DNA from: Sepiola atlantica
Lineage: Eukaryota; Mollusca; Cephalopoda; Sepiida; Sepiolidae
Direction: 5' to 3'
Assembly: GCA_963556195.1 (NCBI GenBank)
Contig: OY744531.1
Span: 51,895,700 to 51,959,699, forward strand
DNA length: 64,000 nucleotides
The position numbers and the translations under genes were made by a program. Position 1 is the first letter of the stretch, and each line of letters opens with the position of its first letter. This document shows, piece after piece, positions 45,557 to 56,689 of the stretch. Under the pieces are notes generated by a model. That model saw nothing but the letters and a program-made list of their open reading frames with translations. It ran no database searches and was not told where the DNA came from.

Positions 45557-46912
45557 GAGGGGAATTGGGGGAAGTATAAACTTACAGCAGCGATAGGCAG
45601 GATGGACCCTTCCTGAGGCAATCTGGGGCAATAATTAGTGTATAATATAGAGGATGAGAATTAGTAACACGTAATTATGCTAACATATGTCTTACTTCAA
45701 TTATTAGCGGAGGCTCGGGACTTAGGTTGGGGGTGATAAGGTAGGAATATTCTATCGGAATAAGGCCCATTGATAGTCAACTATAGTAAATACTTATTCA
45801 GCAGAATAGAGGGGGGAACTTTTGTTACATATAAAAAGATAGAGGAATAATGAATAATAAATCACAATTTATTCTCAGAAATAGATATATTATACCAAAT
45901 GCATTGGGAATTTCAAGTAATTTTAAGTGAAAAATAAGAAATAGCAACCTGCATGCTATCACTATTTAATTAAATTAGGTTAAATTAAATTAAATTAGTT
46001 TTTAATTAGATTAAATTAAATAAAACAATGGGTGGCAGGAATGGGGAAAAATAATTAAGGAAAAATAATTTTAAAAACATGCATGCCGACACGGACATAA
46101 TTTCTAAAATAGTAAAAATTGGATTTTTATAAAAAGTATTTTATACGGGATTTTAAATTAGTAATAACAAAGTCTCCTGTCATTTAACGAGTTAGAGTGA
46201 TATTTTCCCGTAAAGTTGGCAAAGAATAACCCCGTCCATTAAAAGAGTTTTTTTTTCAAAATAGAAAATAGATTTCTGATAACGATATTCCGTAGCAATA
46301 TTTATTTATGGAATATAGAATAATATTCTCCACAGAGAGTTGCAAACAGACATTGCCGTTAAGGAAATATTTTAAATTATTTAAAATAATAACTAGATTT
46401 TTGTAGAAAACTTTTTTATAATAACATTTTATTTTTATATATGAATAATCTGTTAAAAACAAATTCTGCGGGATAGGCTTTTTTCGCTTCGTTAAACAAC
46501 AAGACGATAATAATTCGGCAGTTAATTAAATGAAGGATATTTTCCCAAAATGTAAAATGACGTCGCAGACACTAGATAATTAATTTCTATAAAGAATAGG
46601 TTTAATAATAATTTTTTTTAGAAACAGTATTTTGAATAAATAGTTTCTATCTACTAATTAAGATTTTTTCTTAATATAAAGGGGTTTTCTGCGAGATTGA
46701 CGTTCAACTCGTCGTGCGTTTGTTTCGAAGGGTAAGAAATCAACTATTGAAATAAGACTCTTCGAACCCGGACGAACATTTTTGTTGATTTTTCTTTGTG
46801 AGAAGTGTGATTTAGAATTCCCATACTATCATTGGATTGGAATGGTAACTTGTGAGCGGTATCTTGAATGATTTAGTTCTTTTATTTTTTTGTGGTGGGG
46901 GGGGGATTTTTC
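45557..46912. other. PLE 3' flank and AT-rich spacer
   Basis: The first few hundred bases are G-rich and may be the PLE 3' untranslated region. The rest is AT-rich with ATTAAATTA units near 45968-46025. No gene is seen. Confidence 0.4.
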
Positions 46913-47382
46913 ATCAATGTGCCGGCCGACGTGAAAGTGTATTATCGCACATTGTTCCGGTTTTTTGGTTTTTTTTTTTAAATGTATTTGGGACCGATTA
47001 TTTGCTTGTTGGCTTGGTGGAAGAAATAATGCACGAGCTAATTTTCTAAGACTTTTTCTAGGACTTTCTTTTTTTATCGTTGTTCTTCCTTGTTTTTAAT
47101 TTTAACTTTTATTTTTATTTTTATTTTTTTCCTCTTCTCTTCTTAAGTGACCTCAACTAGTGCAACGCCACATTGTGTATTGTCGGCAGTTGAAACCAGT
47201 ATTCCAGACATTTAATTTCCCTGATGATCTGCCAAGCGAGTAACTGCTTGGTAGTGAAACACGTGTAGGAAAAAACATTTAATTTGAATAAATAATATTT
47301 ATAAGAAAATATATCTTTAATGGTGATCATTGGTGTCCTGAAAGGAATGCTTTGGTAAGCCTTCATAAAATCACACACACAC
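46913..47382 (+). repeat. Hammerhead-bearing dispersed repeat, copy 2 (left part)
   Basis: It is nearly identical to 40365-40837 in the same orientation and flows via a (TA)n array into the right part at 47452. The second PLE lies between the two copies, also on the plus strand. Confidence 0.8.
47216..47272 (+). ncRNA. Hammerhead ribozyme motif, copy 2
   Basis: It has the same arrangement as at 40678. CTGATGA lies at 47221-47227, and stem II grows to 9 bp (CTGCCAAGC with GCTTGGTAG). GAAA at 47256-47259, the palindrome ACACGTGT, TA and GGAAA follow. The two changes between the copies in stem II keep or improve pairing. Confidence 0.65.
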
Positions 47383-47383
47383 A

Positions 47384-47450
<67 letters not shown>
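47382..47450. repeat. (TA)n array
   Basis: A TA run inside the repeat, with one TATTATA irregularity. Confidence 0.97.
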
Positions 47451-47451
<1 letters not shown>

Positions 47452-47454
<3 letters not shown>

Positions 47455-47707
47455 AAAGAAGCTTTGAGTTATTTTAAACAAAAAGACATAAAAAAGAGGA
47501 AAATGCAGTTTAAATTCCCAAAGAAACTAACTAAATCCAAAATAGTGTAGACTTAACATTTGTTGGAAAATTCATAAATAAAAAATATATAATAGTAAGT
47601 AAATAAAAATAAAAAGGGGGATAAAGTATCTAACAGTGAAACAAAATCAGGAGACCTTAACGTAAGCATCTAATATTAACACGGGGATCTTCAGCTGTTT
47701 ACCAGCT

Positions 47708-47712
<5 letters not shown>
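47452..47712 (+). repeat. Hammerhead-bearing dispersed repeat, copy 2 (right part)
   Basis: It is colinear with 41682-41935. Confidence 0.65.
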
Positions 47713-47772
<60 letters not shown>

Positions 47773-47833
47773 TATATATATACATATATATATTTATATA
47801 TAAACATATATATATATTTATATATATGTATTC

Positions 47834-47865
<32 letters not shown>

Positions 47866-48456
47866 TATATATAGTATATATATATTTATATATACTTATA
47901 TATATTTATATATACTTATATATATATATTTATATACATACATATATATATATTTATATTCATATATATATATATTTATATTCATATATATATATATTTA
48001 TATATTTATATTGATATATATATATATTTATATACATATACAGTTATTTATATATTTATTTATATTTATATATATTTATATATTTATATATATTATATAT
48101 ATATATATATTTATTTATATATATATATATTTATATATATTTAATATACATATATATTTATATATATTAACATATATATATATTAGTATATATATTATAT
48201 ATATATATTTATATATATATATTTATATATATATATTTATTTATATTTATATTTATATTTATATTTATATTTATATTTATATTTATATATATATATATTT
48301 ATATTATATATATTTACATATATATATGTTATATATATATTTTATATATATATATTTGTATATATATATTTATATATATATATTTATATATATATATTTA
48401 TATATATTTATCTATATATTCATATATATATATTTATATATATATTTATTTTTCTA

Positions 48457-48509
<53 letters not shown>

Positions 48510-48528
48510 GTATATTTATATATTGTCA
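47711..48528. repeat. 818-bp (TA)n/(TATATT)n satellite
   Basis: Pure TA is followed by irregular TATATATTTA units. This is the longest TA-type array in the window. Confidence 0.97.
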
Positions 48529-48850
48529 AGACTTCTAACTCTAAAAGTAATATGTTAGTTTTTTATCTGTTTCTGTCTTCATGGCATATGTTGTAATTCT
48601 AAAAAATAGTACGACCTTAGTCACGAAGAATAAATGTAGTAAAATATCATGAAGTCAATCTTATACCCAGGTTGATTGATATTTTTTTATAAATCTTTAC
48701 AATTATGTGAAAAGCGCACCAATTGAGTTTAGCAATAGAAGCTAGAGTCATATGTAGCACACTATTGAAGGTTGCAACTTGACAGGTATGGAATATATTT
48801 GTTACTAAACTGCACGTAGGCCTCAAGTGCATTCACAAAATAAACAATAT
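48529..48850. other. Spacer, no gene seen
   Basis: AT-rich, no signal. Confidence 0.4.
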
Positions 48851-48942
48851 ATACTGGGCGCGCGGTAAACGACGTTGGATGTAAGTTGAAAAATACTTGT
48901 AATCCAGGGTTTCGAATCGTACGACCAGTAGTGAATAGTCAT

Positions 48943-48999
48943 ATCTCTATGCTGATGAGTCCTGATTGAAAAGGGACGAAACGTATACGTACATAGATA
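48943..48999 (+). ncRNA. Type I hammerhead ribozyme, canonical
   Basis: All conserved parts are present and correctly spaced. Stem I pairs TCTATG with CATAGA (48946-48951 with 48992-48997). The CTGATGA box is at 48952-48958. Stem II pairs GTCC with GGAC, plus a possible T-G pair, with a loop TGATTGAAAAG. GAAA is at 48978-48981. The palindrome ACGTATACGT gives the A-U pair and a 3-bp stem III. The cleavage site is expected after A at 48991. No core base deviates from consensus. The very short palindromic stem III suggests dimeric activity. Confidence 0.9.
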
Positions 49000-49280
49000 A
49001 TAAACAACAACAAGTATTTTATATTTGTCGCTCCTCGTAAAATAAGTAGAGCCCTCTTAATGGTAGTACAAACACAGCATGACGTCACTTGCTTTATATG
49101 CATCACTCCTTCTTTAATAGAAGTAGAGTGCCTCGACATCAAGCCGCTTTTATATGTGTTAAATTATCATTGTTTATCGGCTGTTCGGATACTGGGCGCG
49201 CGGTAAACGACGTTGGATGTAAGTTGAAAAATACTTGTAATCCAGGGTTTCGAATCGTACGACCAGTAGTGAATAGTCAT

Positions 49281-49317
49281 ATCTCTATGCTGATGAGTCC
49301 TGATTGAAAAGGGACGA
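49281..49317 (+). ncRNA. Truncated hammerhead ribozyme
   Basis: Stem I 5' strand, CTGATGA and stem II are identical to the upstream copy, but the sequence ends after GA of GAAA and continues as TATATA. The 3' half, including the cleavage site, is missing. Confidence 0.85.
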
Positions 49318-49331
49318 TATATATATATATT

Positions 49332-49396
<65 letters not shown>
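49318..49396. repeat. (TA)n array
   Basis: A TA run with a TTTG interruption, then GTGTGTGAG. Confidence 0.97.
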
Positions 49397-49403
<7 letters not shown>

Positions 49404-51066
49404 AGTGTGTGCGATTAACTTGTCTCTGCCTGGTGTCGAACAGTAGTTTTTTTCACTTGCAATTTGTTTGTTTTTATTTTTTGTTAACTATACCGTCTTT
49501 TGTTTCTAAATTATTTTGGATTCAAACAAAGAGAAGTAACGTTGTATTGACGACTAAAGAGTTACGTCCGCATGAAAATAATTCCAACTCGGTCAAAAGA
49601 AATTGTGGAAGGAATTAAATCGAACTACATTTTATTGTTCTATCAACATGCTAAAACAATCCACCAAGACAACTGACGAACCAGAGTCAAATATTGATTT
49701 TGTAGGTAGAGAGCAATCGACGACAAAACTCGAGAAAGAGACTGACTTTATTTTATATAATATATTGATTTATGTATAAGTTAAAAACTTTTCCTCATCT
49801 TATATTGAGTGATACTGTGGACATTCCGTAGAGTTTATCGTCTTCCGCCTGACTACTTTAATAAATGTCTTTATAACCCACACATGAACACATGAAGACA
49901 GTGTGAATGCCTACTCGACACTATACTTGAGTGTCTTATGTCTCTCTGAACATGGCAACTTGAAATGAGGATACATTATTCTACAAGTAAACCATGACCA
50001 AATATTCAAAATAACATAGTATTCGAAGTCCAAATAAGATCTCTTTGGCACAGCTACATACGAGCGCATTCGAAGAATATTGCACCTTCTCCAAGTGATG
50101 TTGCTTCTAGTAACAGCACAACACTGGATACTGGATTAATTCAGGTCCTGGAGTCCAGCCTAAGTAAGCAATGACCTCAAAAAAACATAAACTATAACAT
50201 AGTAAATGCATTTGTGGGAGGAACAATTCTTCATCTTGACTGCTTTACTTACTAGAGGTCTACACAGTAGAGAATTAACTTATATAATCACTGGGATATC
50301 TATGTATCGCATGAGAACTTCCTTAAACGTAAAGAAATGAGAGTATGTATAAAATATTTATATTGATTTGTGAATCGTTCTATGCATGTGATGGCGTTTT
50401 CATTTCTCGTAATGTAGAGGCTATACACTAGATTTTGAAAATGTATGTATATAATGAAATCTGCGTCTTTTTATTTCTATCTATTAAGATAATAATTTTT
50501 GCTTCACTTTCCATAGAGAATCACACACGAAAACATCCAGTGCTACTTACGAAGAGAGAGTATAAGAATCGTCCAAAATATCATTACTTTTGAGATGGTG
50601 ACTGTCTTTTCGCAAAATGATGTAATTGTTATCACAGCGGCTGGGAGAAAAAAGAGACAATGACGACAACAACAGTGTCGGTGTAGGAAAGGGATCGATT
50701 CAAATCGACACTCAATCCACACACCCGACATATCATCGCATCAGTTATGCCGATGTCGGTATTTTGTAAGAATTCCGTGCTCCGATCAATGTATTGAATC
50801 CATCAACCACACAATCCGACGAATCCGTCGTGCGACACTAATGTTTCAGACAATCATTTTCAATGAGTAGACATCCAGGCAAGCATATCTCGTATGTCGA
50901 CCGATAGATCTGTGAAGAACAAACCAGTGTAAAGGTTTGCGGATCTGTAGCGATGCAAGGCTGGATTATAGGGGAGTGTAGATACGTATCATGAGAGAAA
51001 TGACATTGTGTTACTCCGTGGTAATATTGTATAACTACTTCACACTTTCTTGATTTTTTCTAGTGA

Positions 51067-51067
<1 letters not shown>
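49397..51067. other. 1.7-kb spacer, no gene recognised
   Basis: Mixed AT-rich sequence with short unrelated frames. I see no domain, no tRNA-like head and no partner copy. Confidence 0.4.

Positions 51068-51111
<44 letters not shown>
51068..51111. repeat. (TA)n array
   Basis: A TA run. Confidence 0.97.
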
Positions 51112-51116
<5 letters not shown>

Positions 51117-51760
51117 TTATAAATAAATATTAAATTATATTTTGCCATCTTCACTGTATGGAAATGATAATTTCAGATGGTCATGAGGCGCGAACATGGT
51201 TCACAGAGCCACCTTCGAATCCGTACGCTTTTATTCAACCATCACGGCCATGAAAACTCAGAAGAATACAACATTTATGACGTGTATTATGTAATCATGT
51301 ATAACAAATTACACATCAAACAAAGTTACTTTAACTAAGGAGATTCGCGATCAAAGTAATGTTTGTATTCACAAGATAACAATCCGAAGAATCTTTATTG
51401 TGTTTATATTATAGTGCTCAATAATGAATAGAGATATGTATATATGATAACAGTTTTATTTATGCAATTATATCATGAATACACATCCAAGGCATGTTTT
51501 AATCATAACTTTGATTTCCTCAGGCGCCCCCAAAACAAGCGTCCGTTTGATATGTTTTCATATGGAAAAACATGGATGTGAAATATGTTTTCATATTGAA
51601 GAGCTTTAATATGAAAACAACAAAGCACGAACGCTTGTTCTTTTGCATGAGGAAATCGGAAATCGCGCTTATCAAGGCAACGATTGAAACATGTTCTGGA
51701 AGTGTAGCCATGCTATGTTTGTATGAATAACACTTTTAAATATAAATATTTTATAATATT

Positions 51761-51763
<3 letters not shown>
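51112..51763. other. Spacer, no gene seen
   Basis: A near-exact 26-bp piece around 51543-51570 recurs inverted or direct near 51582 (ATGTTTTCATAT units). Otherwise no signal. Confidence 0.35.

Positions 51764-51828
<65 letters not shown>
51764..51828. repeat. (CA)n-(TA)n array
   Basis: A short CA run, then TA. Confidence 0.97.
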
Positions 51829-51832
<4 letters not shown>

Positions 51833-52009
51833 GTATAATATATTCATTAAATAAGGTATTTACATTTTAGGCGTCGTCATACAGGTAGTTTTTCTATCAA
51901 AGTATTTGAAAACTTTCTAATGTCCCTTAAAATAACAAATTTCTCTCTGCCCGTTGTGAAAAAAACTGGTACTTAGTATTACATTTCCTTGAAGCAAAAC
52001 ACTCTGGAG

Positions 52010-52010
<1 letters not shown>

Positions 52011-52071
<61 letters not shown>
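52011..52071. repeat. (TA)n array
   Basis: A TA run. Confidence 0.97.
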
Positions 52072-52073
<2 letters not shown>

Positions 52074-53538
52074 CAAGTTAATTCGTTTTTAGGGATATCT
52101 GTTTATTAGGTATGTCCTGGCGGTATCTGAAAATAATATATCTACGATTTAAGTGTAGACAAAGGAATGCGGGATATATAAGGTTGTTTTAAGGACGTGT
52201 TGATCTAAGTCCGGTAATTTATGTTATTTCGATTATTCCCTAAAGCATCTCTCCCTTACATTGATATCTTTTGCTATTGTTTATTGATATATTTATGTCT
52301 TTTGTTTCATTTATGGAAATATCTATAGTGGCTGTCGTTAAGGTTAAACAAATGTCGAAAAAGTTCACTGCGGTTAAATTTGTATTGCAAGTAATTTTAA
52401 TCCCTAATCTGTTAAAAAGTCCAATTTATTTAAGGAATCTGGCTAGTTCACTACCGTTACGACTGCAGGATCCTCACTGGCTATCTTTCCTGCATAGGCC
52501 AAATCTCTGGTCTAGATTTTTTTTATTCAACGAAGCGAGAATAAAAAGCACGATTAGGACAACATCGTATCTTCTTCATTGGTACTTCTGCTTATAAATC
52601 GCCGATATATTCTTTTACGATACCGTTCGGAACATAATTGAACTAACATACATCTTTTAACCAATTCACTTTCCATTCTTCCCCCCCCCCCACATATCTT
52701 ATTATCAGTAACTACCCAGGTATGTTTACTTCTCGGTGGCTAAGCACCGTTTTTCTTATCGGAGACTAAGCACCGGTTTGTAACACCAGAAAGAGAGAAA
52801 TTCTTAATTTAAGCAAAATTGGAACGTGAGCGATAGATTAATATTTCATTGCAAGGTAATCACTGGTATGACGACAGTCAAAATGTAAATATCACACTGA
52901 ATAAATACATAAATAAATAAATTAATTAATAGAAGGCAGTTTGAAGAAGATATTGGTAGTCGATCAAGCACTCCCATAACATGCTAACTACTCCGTGTTC
53001 CTTTTTTTCTTCCTATATTTAAAATTCTATTAGAAAAACGAAATAGTTAATTCAATGTTTTAAATTCTTAAATTGAACGACAAAACAAAAACAAACAAAA
53101 ACAGACGTATACGTGGTCACTTACTGTCCGAGTCATTGACTCCCCCCTCTCACCTCCATCTACTACTTACATCTGTCTGCCAGCATTACTCGTAAGACGA
53201 CAGTTTGAAGGACAAGACATTTGTAAGCTAGTGAGTTCCTAACATGTTAAGTACTCAGCTCTTCTTGACAAAAGTCGGATTCACCAATATTTCTTTTTTT
53301 AAATATTATCCATGGAAAGGAGTCTCGGGACTTTTGTACTGTTACGTAATACATTACATAATTTAAATAGAATTTTATTAATTAGATCCTCTCAATTTCA
53401 ACTGTGGATCTATATCATTGCTAATGCAAAGGACCTTGGTACACTTGTCGACAACTTCTTCAAAGGAATGCGCCATGTTATCGAGATGGCTTACTAGGCG
53501 GGTTCTCTACTCGATCCGGATATTCTTCCTCAATTATG
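52072..53538. other. Spacer, no gene recognised
   Basis: The frames 52271-52597 and 53312-53497 have no recognisable domain. A CTAAGCACCG block occurs twice near 52740 and 52768. Confidence 0.4.
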
Positions 53539-53775
53539 CAATCAGATTGAAAAACTAGGTAAGCGATGCGAAGTTTTTTTAGTAAATGAAACATTTATAA
53601 TGTTTTATATATTTTATTTATTTAATAAAAAAAGAAGACATAAAGAAAAAAAAACTGCCTGTAATCACTGAATAAGAGATATTTGAAATATTTGATTAAA
53701 TAAAAAAATAATGAAGATTTAATTTATTAAAAAAAAACTCATACATCGCTTATCTTGTTTTTCGACCTGATTACA
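53539..53775. mobile_element. Foldback/MITE-like element
   Basis: The left arm 53539-53583 (CAATCAGATTGAAAAAC..AAGCGATG) and right arm 53731-53773 are imperfect complements, including GTAATCAGG-CGAAAAAC and ATAAGCGATG. The centre is AT-rich. Confidence 0.6.
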
Positions 53776-53979
53776 TACTTTTGACTTGTCGATGCTTCTC
53801 AACTAGCTCCGGCGGATTTACTAAACTGCCAAATACCAGCGTGTATGCTACTGCTTTTGCTACTCTCGGACTTACAAAAAAAAACATACACTCCATTGCT
53901 ATCGAGAGATTTCGTGATATCTGATCATGCTGGCCGATCGGAAGATCTTGACAATGAAAAAAAAGAATAAAGAAACAAA

Positions 53980-54102
53980 TGCCTGTAAAATTGAAGAAGA
54001 GATGTTTGTGTCGAAATATTTTATTAAATCAAAAACTAATACATATTTCATTTGGTGAAAAAAAATCTAGCAACGGTTATCGGGTTTTTCAATCTGATTA
54101 CA

Positions 54103-54105
<3 letters not shown>
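53980..54105. repeat. Partial second copy of the 53.7-kb element
   Basis: It is colinear with 53657-53775 (GCCTGTAA, GAAGAGAT-TTTG, ATTAAAT-AAAA, GGTTATCGGGTTTTTCAATC, TGATTACA). It ends at the (CA)n array. Confidence 0.55.
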
Positions 54106-54163
<58 letters not shown>

Positions 54164-54290
54164 GTATACATATGTATATATATATATATGTATACATATG
54201 TATATATATATATATGTATACATATGTATATATATATATATGTATACATATGTATGTATATATATATATGTATACATATGTATATATATC
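54106..54290. repeat. (CA)n-(TA)n followed by a 26-bp tandem repeat
   Basis: CA and TA units are followed by GTATACATATGTA units at 54164, 54190, 54216, 54242 and about 54270. The unit contains the palindrome TATGTATACATA. Confidence 0.95.
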
Positions 54291-54677
54291 TCGATGTCTG
54301 TAGGTAATAATAATTAATATTTACATAAAAAATATTATTATAGCCCCTTTTATAAGGATTGATGCACTCTGAGAGAATTTAATAATAAGCAGTAATACTA
54401 TTGCTTAAACGCGAGATTCAACCCCCGTTTGTTGTTGTTGTCTTTCTGTTTACTGTACCGCCCGCTAATTTGGCGTTTATAGAGTTAACTCTCTCCTAGA
54501 CTTCATGCGAGTTGACGGCGCCTGAGGGTTAAGAAACTCGACTAAGAATCAGTGACGATTAGTAAACCGGGTTCGAGCTCTGCGACCGACGTGAATTAAC
54601 ATCCCTACACAGAAGATTGCGTAAGCATAACACATCGATGTCTGTAGGTAATAATAATTAATATTTACTTAAAAAAT

Positions 54678-54680
<3 letters not shown>
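54291..54680. repeat. Direct repeat flanking a tRNA-like SINE
   Basis: CGATGTCTGTAGGTAATAAT plus AATTAATATTTAC occurs at about 54293-54340 and 54635-54680. Between them, GGCGCCTGAGGGTTAAG (box A-like, 54520) and ACCGGGTTCGAGCTC (box B-like, 54574) mark a plus-strand tRNA-headed SINE. Confidence 0.6.

Positions 54681-54728
<48 letters not shown>
54680..54728. repeat. (TA)n array
   Basis: A TA run. Confidence 0.97.
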
Positions 54729-54730
<2 letters not shown>

Positions 54731-54734
54731 CAAC

Positions 54735-54905
54735 AGACAGACAGCTTCGCTATATCACAGGGTGGGTGCATGTATATAGTCACCTACAGACAGTTTCCCT
54801 GTATCAGTCATTCAGTGTGACTAGACAGGTAAGCGCCCAGAGTGAAATTGAAACACGGTCATTTTTTCAAACAGACCGAACTTTAATCCACTGAGTTATT
54901 GTGTT
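54735..54905 (-). repeat. tRNA-headed SINE
   Basis: On the minus strand it reads ACTCAGTGGATTAAAG, then CGTGTTTCAATTTCACTC, then CCTGTCTAGTCACACTGAAT, matching the SINE at 10385-10550 in order. Confidence 0.6.
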
Positions 54906-55059
54906 TATTCATTGAAATACTATTCTAGATTGTGATCTGGTGTTTATTAATAATTACAAAGATACAAATAAAATAAACATGAGAACGTAGGGCGAGAAAG
55001 GGGAAGATAAACTGAAACACGGAGAGTTGCCAAGTAAAACTATTACTATACATCGAATC

Positions 55060-55470
55060 ACCAATAAAAACACGATGTCTCGTAATTGTAGTAAAAAACA
55101 CACCGATTTTAGACAAGCACTCAATAACCTATCCAATAACCTCAATATAACTATATCCCTCGCCGACAAGATCAGTAACGTAGTCAACCTAAAGAGACAC
55201 ACATACATGGAAAAAATAAACCCACAAAATACCATATATAAACACCGTAAACAAAGACGTCGAAGCTTTCAATGAATCATTTTAAAAGTATTTATGAATA
55301 ACAATGTACGGGACATTTCACATTGGACAGCACCTCAAAATGCTTTTATTATAGGACTTGTCTGAACTTACAAGTCAAATATAACATAACGAAGCGACAT
55401 TCATAAGACCCAATTCATCGCTAAAATATTCAAACACCGCTTGGCAAAATCAAACATTTTTGAATGAGGG
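55060..55470 (+). pseudogene. Penelope-like element, N-terminal RT fragment
   Basis: The frame from about 55075 has A-L-N-N-L-S-N-N-L-N-I-T-I-S-L-A-D-K, which corresponds to the conserved N-terminal block of PLE reverse transcriptases (usually ...I-x-I-x-P-A-D-K-G). Here Pro is Leu and the Gly is lost. Frameshifted remnants continue to about 55465. The catalytic core and the endonuclease are absent. It lies just upstream of the Gypsy 5' LTR. Confidence 0.6.
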
Positions 55471-55550
55471 AGCCTGTCAGTATAGGAGGGTCAACCCAAG
55501 TCAGCTACACTAGCTAGCAAGTTTGAATGGACAAGGCTTGGGTTTCCCGT

Positions 55551-55596
55551 GATCTTCAACGTTTCAGCGGGGTAAAATGTTTTCTTCAGGAAACTC
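55551..55596 (-). ncRNA. Degenerate hammerhead-like motif
   Basis: On the minus strand the order is GAGTTTC, CTGAAGA, a 17-base segment without a good stem II, GAAA, CGTT (short stem III and U16.1), then GAAGATC. The last piece pairs back to GAGTTTC with one G-U and one mismatch. The core boxes fit the consensus CUGANGA and GAAA, but stem II has decayed. Confidence 0.4.
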
Positions 55597-55609
55597 AGGC
55601 GATTGGTAC

Positions 55610-55914
55610 TGTGACAATAAAGAGGAACACTTACCGCCAGGAAAGAGAATAAGGTGCTTCGCATGTCGAGTCTGCAGGGTAAATAAAGGCTTCTCTTCAT
55701 AAGTGTAGGTTTTTATAGTGGTGCCTGATTTGCATATGTTGATATCAGCTGATATTTATGACATGTTACGGCAGCTGGGAAGCAGGAACAAAGGATTTGG
55801 ATTGCAGGAAAAAAGGCAGATAGGAAATGGGTTGCACAAAAATCGGTTGGAAGTTGAATTACAGTCAAAACTTTAAAAAAAATTAATTTATTGTTTTAGC
55901 ACAGTTAGGTTACA
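55610..55914 (+). mobile_element. Gypsy 5' LTR
   Basis: The sequence from TGTGACA to GGTTACA matches 59724-60023 throughout, with many substitutions (roughly one base in seven by eye), so the insertion is old. It includes AATAAAGG as a possible poly(A) signal. The flanking GGTAC (55605-55609) resembles GGTAA after the 3' LTR, a probable target-site duplication. Confidence 0.85.
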
Positions 55915-56335
55915 AGCTATTTTGGCGTGAAATGGATAGCCGTTTTGACCTAAAGATAATTCCTGAATTTGATGGGACTGGAGCAGTCGTTGAATGGATT
56001 GAGAATGTGGAATTAGTGTGTGACTTATCTGGAGTGAAGCGGCTTGAAAATGTCATCACACCTCGGCTAACTGGGGAAGCATTCGCAGTTTACCAGCAAC
56101 TAACTCGAGAAGAAAAATCCGAATGCAGCACGAATTAAGGGAGCTCTATTCACTGCCTTTGCCGATGACAGATTTACAGCGTATGTGAAATTTGAGGCAC
56201 GTGTATTGCGTCCGGGTGAGACTGTAGACGTCTATTTGGTAGATCTTAGGAAGCTGTCAGTGTTATTTGGAGGAATATCAGATAACGTGGTGTGTGTGGG
56301 TGTGTGTTTGTACAGCGGCTTCCCAACCCTGAGAA
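55915..56335 (+). pseudogene. Gypsy gag
   Basis: TTTTGGCGTGA just after the LTR could be the primer-binding site. An ATG at 55932 opens the gag frame (M-D-S-R-F-D-L-K-I-I-P-E-F-D), followed by V-V-E-W-I-E-N-V-E-L-V and R-L-T-G-E-A-F-A-V-Y. The frame breaks near 56138 and continues in another frame with A-R-V-L-R-P-G-E-T-V-D-V-Y-L-V-D-L-R-K-L. The zinc knuckles seen in the 16-kb copy are missing, apparently by deletion at about 56330. Confidence 0.8.
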
Positions 56336-56640
56336 AAAGCTGTGGAAATTGCACTGTTAGGATTTATACAGAGACTGGTAACGTTACCACAATCAACGTG
56401 CTGATTATGCAAGTGAAACCTCTTGATTTCGATATGTTACTTAGCATTTACGCAATTAAGGCACTCAGTGGCGTTCGGATCACACAATCTGAATGTGTTG
56501 AGTTTGGAAGGAACAACCCATCTGTGCAGCGCTTCGTATTAACGAAGCTGATTTTGTTGAAAGATTTGACGAACAGAAGAGAGTATGGGTTGCAGCATGG
56601 AAATGGTCAGCGTGTTGTGCACCAGAGAAACTAGAAACTC
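56336..56640 (+). pseudogene. Gypsy protease remnant
   Basis: The frame shared with the gag end contains T-E-T-G-N-V-T-T-I-N-V-L-I-M and K-P-L-D-F-D-M-L-L-S-I, aligning with the minus-strand copy at 15.8-15.9 kb. The active-site D-T/S-G is not present, consistent with the gag-protease deletion. Confidence 0.65.
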
Positions 56641-56689
56641 AGATTTTTGTAATAGTCAATGTCTAATTAAGGAAAGATTATGAATTCGA

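Larger units (their letters stand above)
48851..49317 (+). mobile_element. Retrozyme-like element, 338-bp unit in 1.4 copies
   Basis: 48851-48979 and 49189-49317 are identical over 129 bp and offset by 338 bp, so this is one full unit plus a partial second unit. Each copy has a weak tRNA-like head (GGCGCGCGGTAAACG and GGGTTTCGAATCG) and ends in a hammerhead ribozyme. Copy 1 has the whole ribozyme. Copy 2 stops inside GAAA and runs straight into (TA)n. Tandem or partial-tandem units of a few hundred bp with type I hammerheads are the genomic form of metazoan retrozymes, which make small circular RNAs. There is no protein coding capacity, so mobilisation would need another element's reverse transcriptase. 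Confidence 0.8.
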
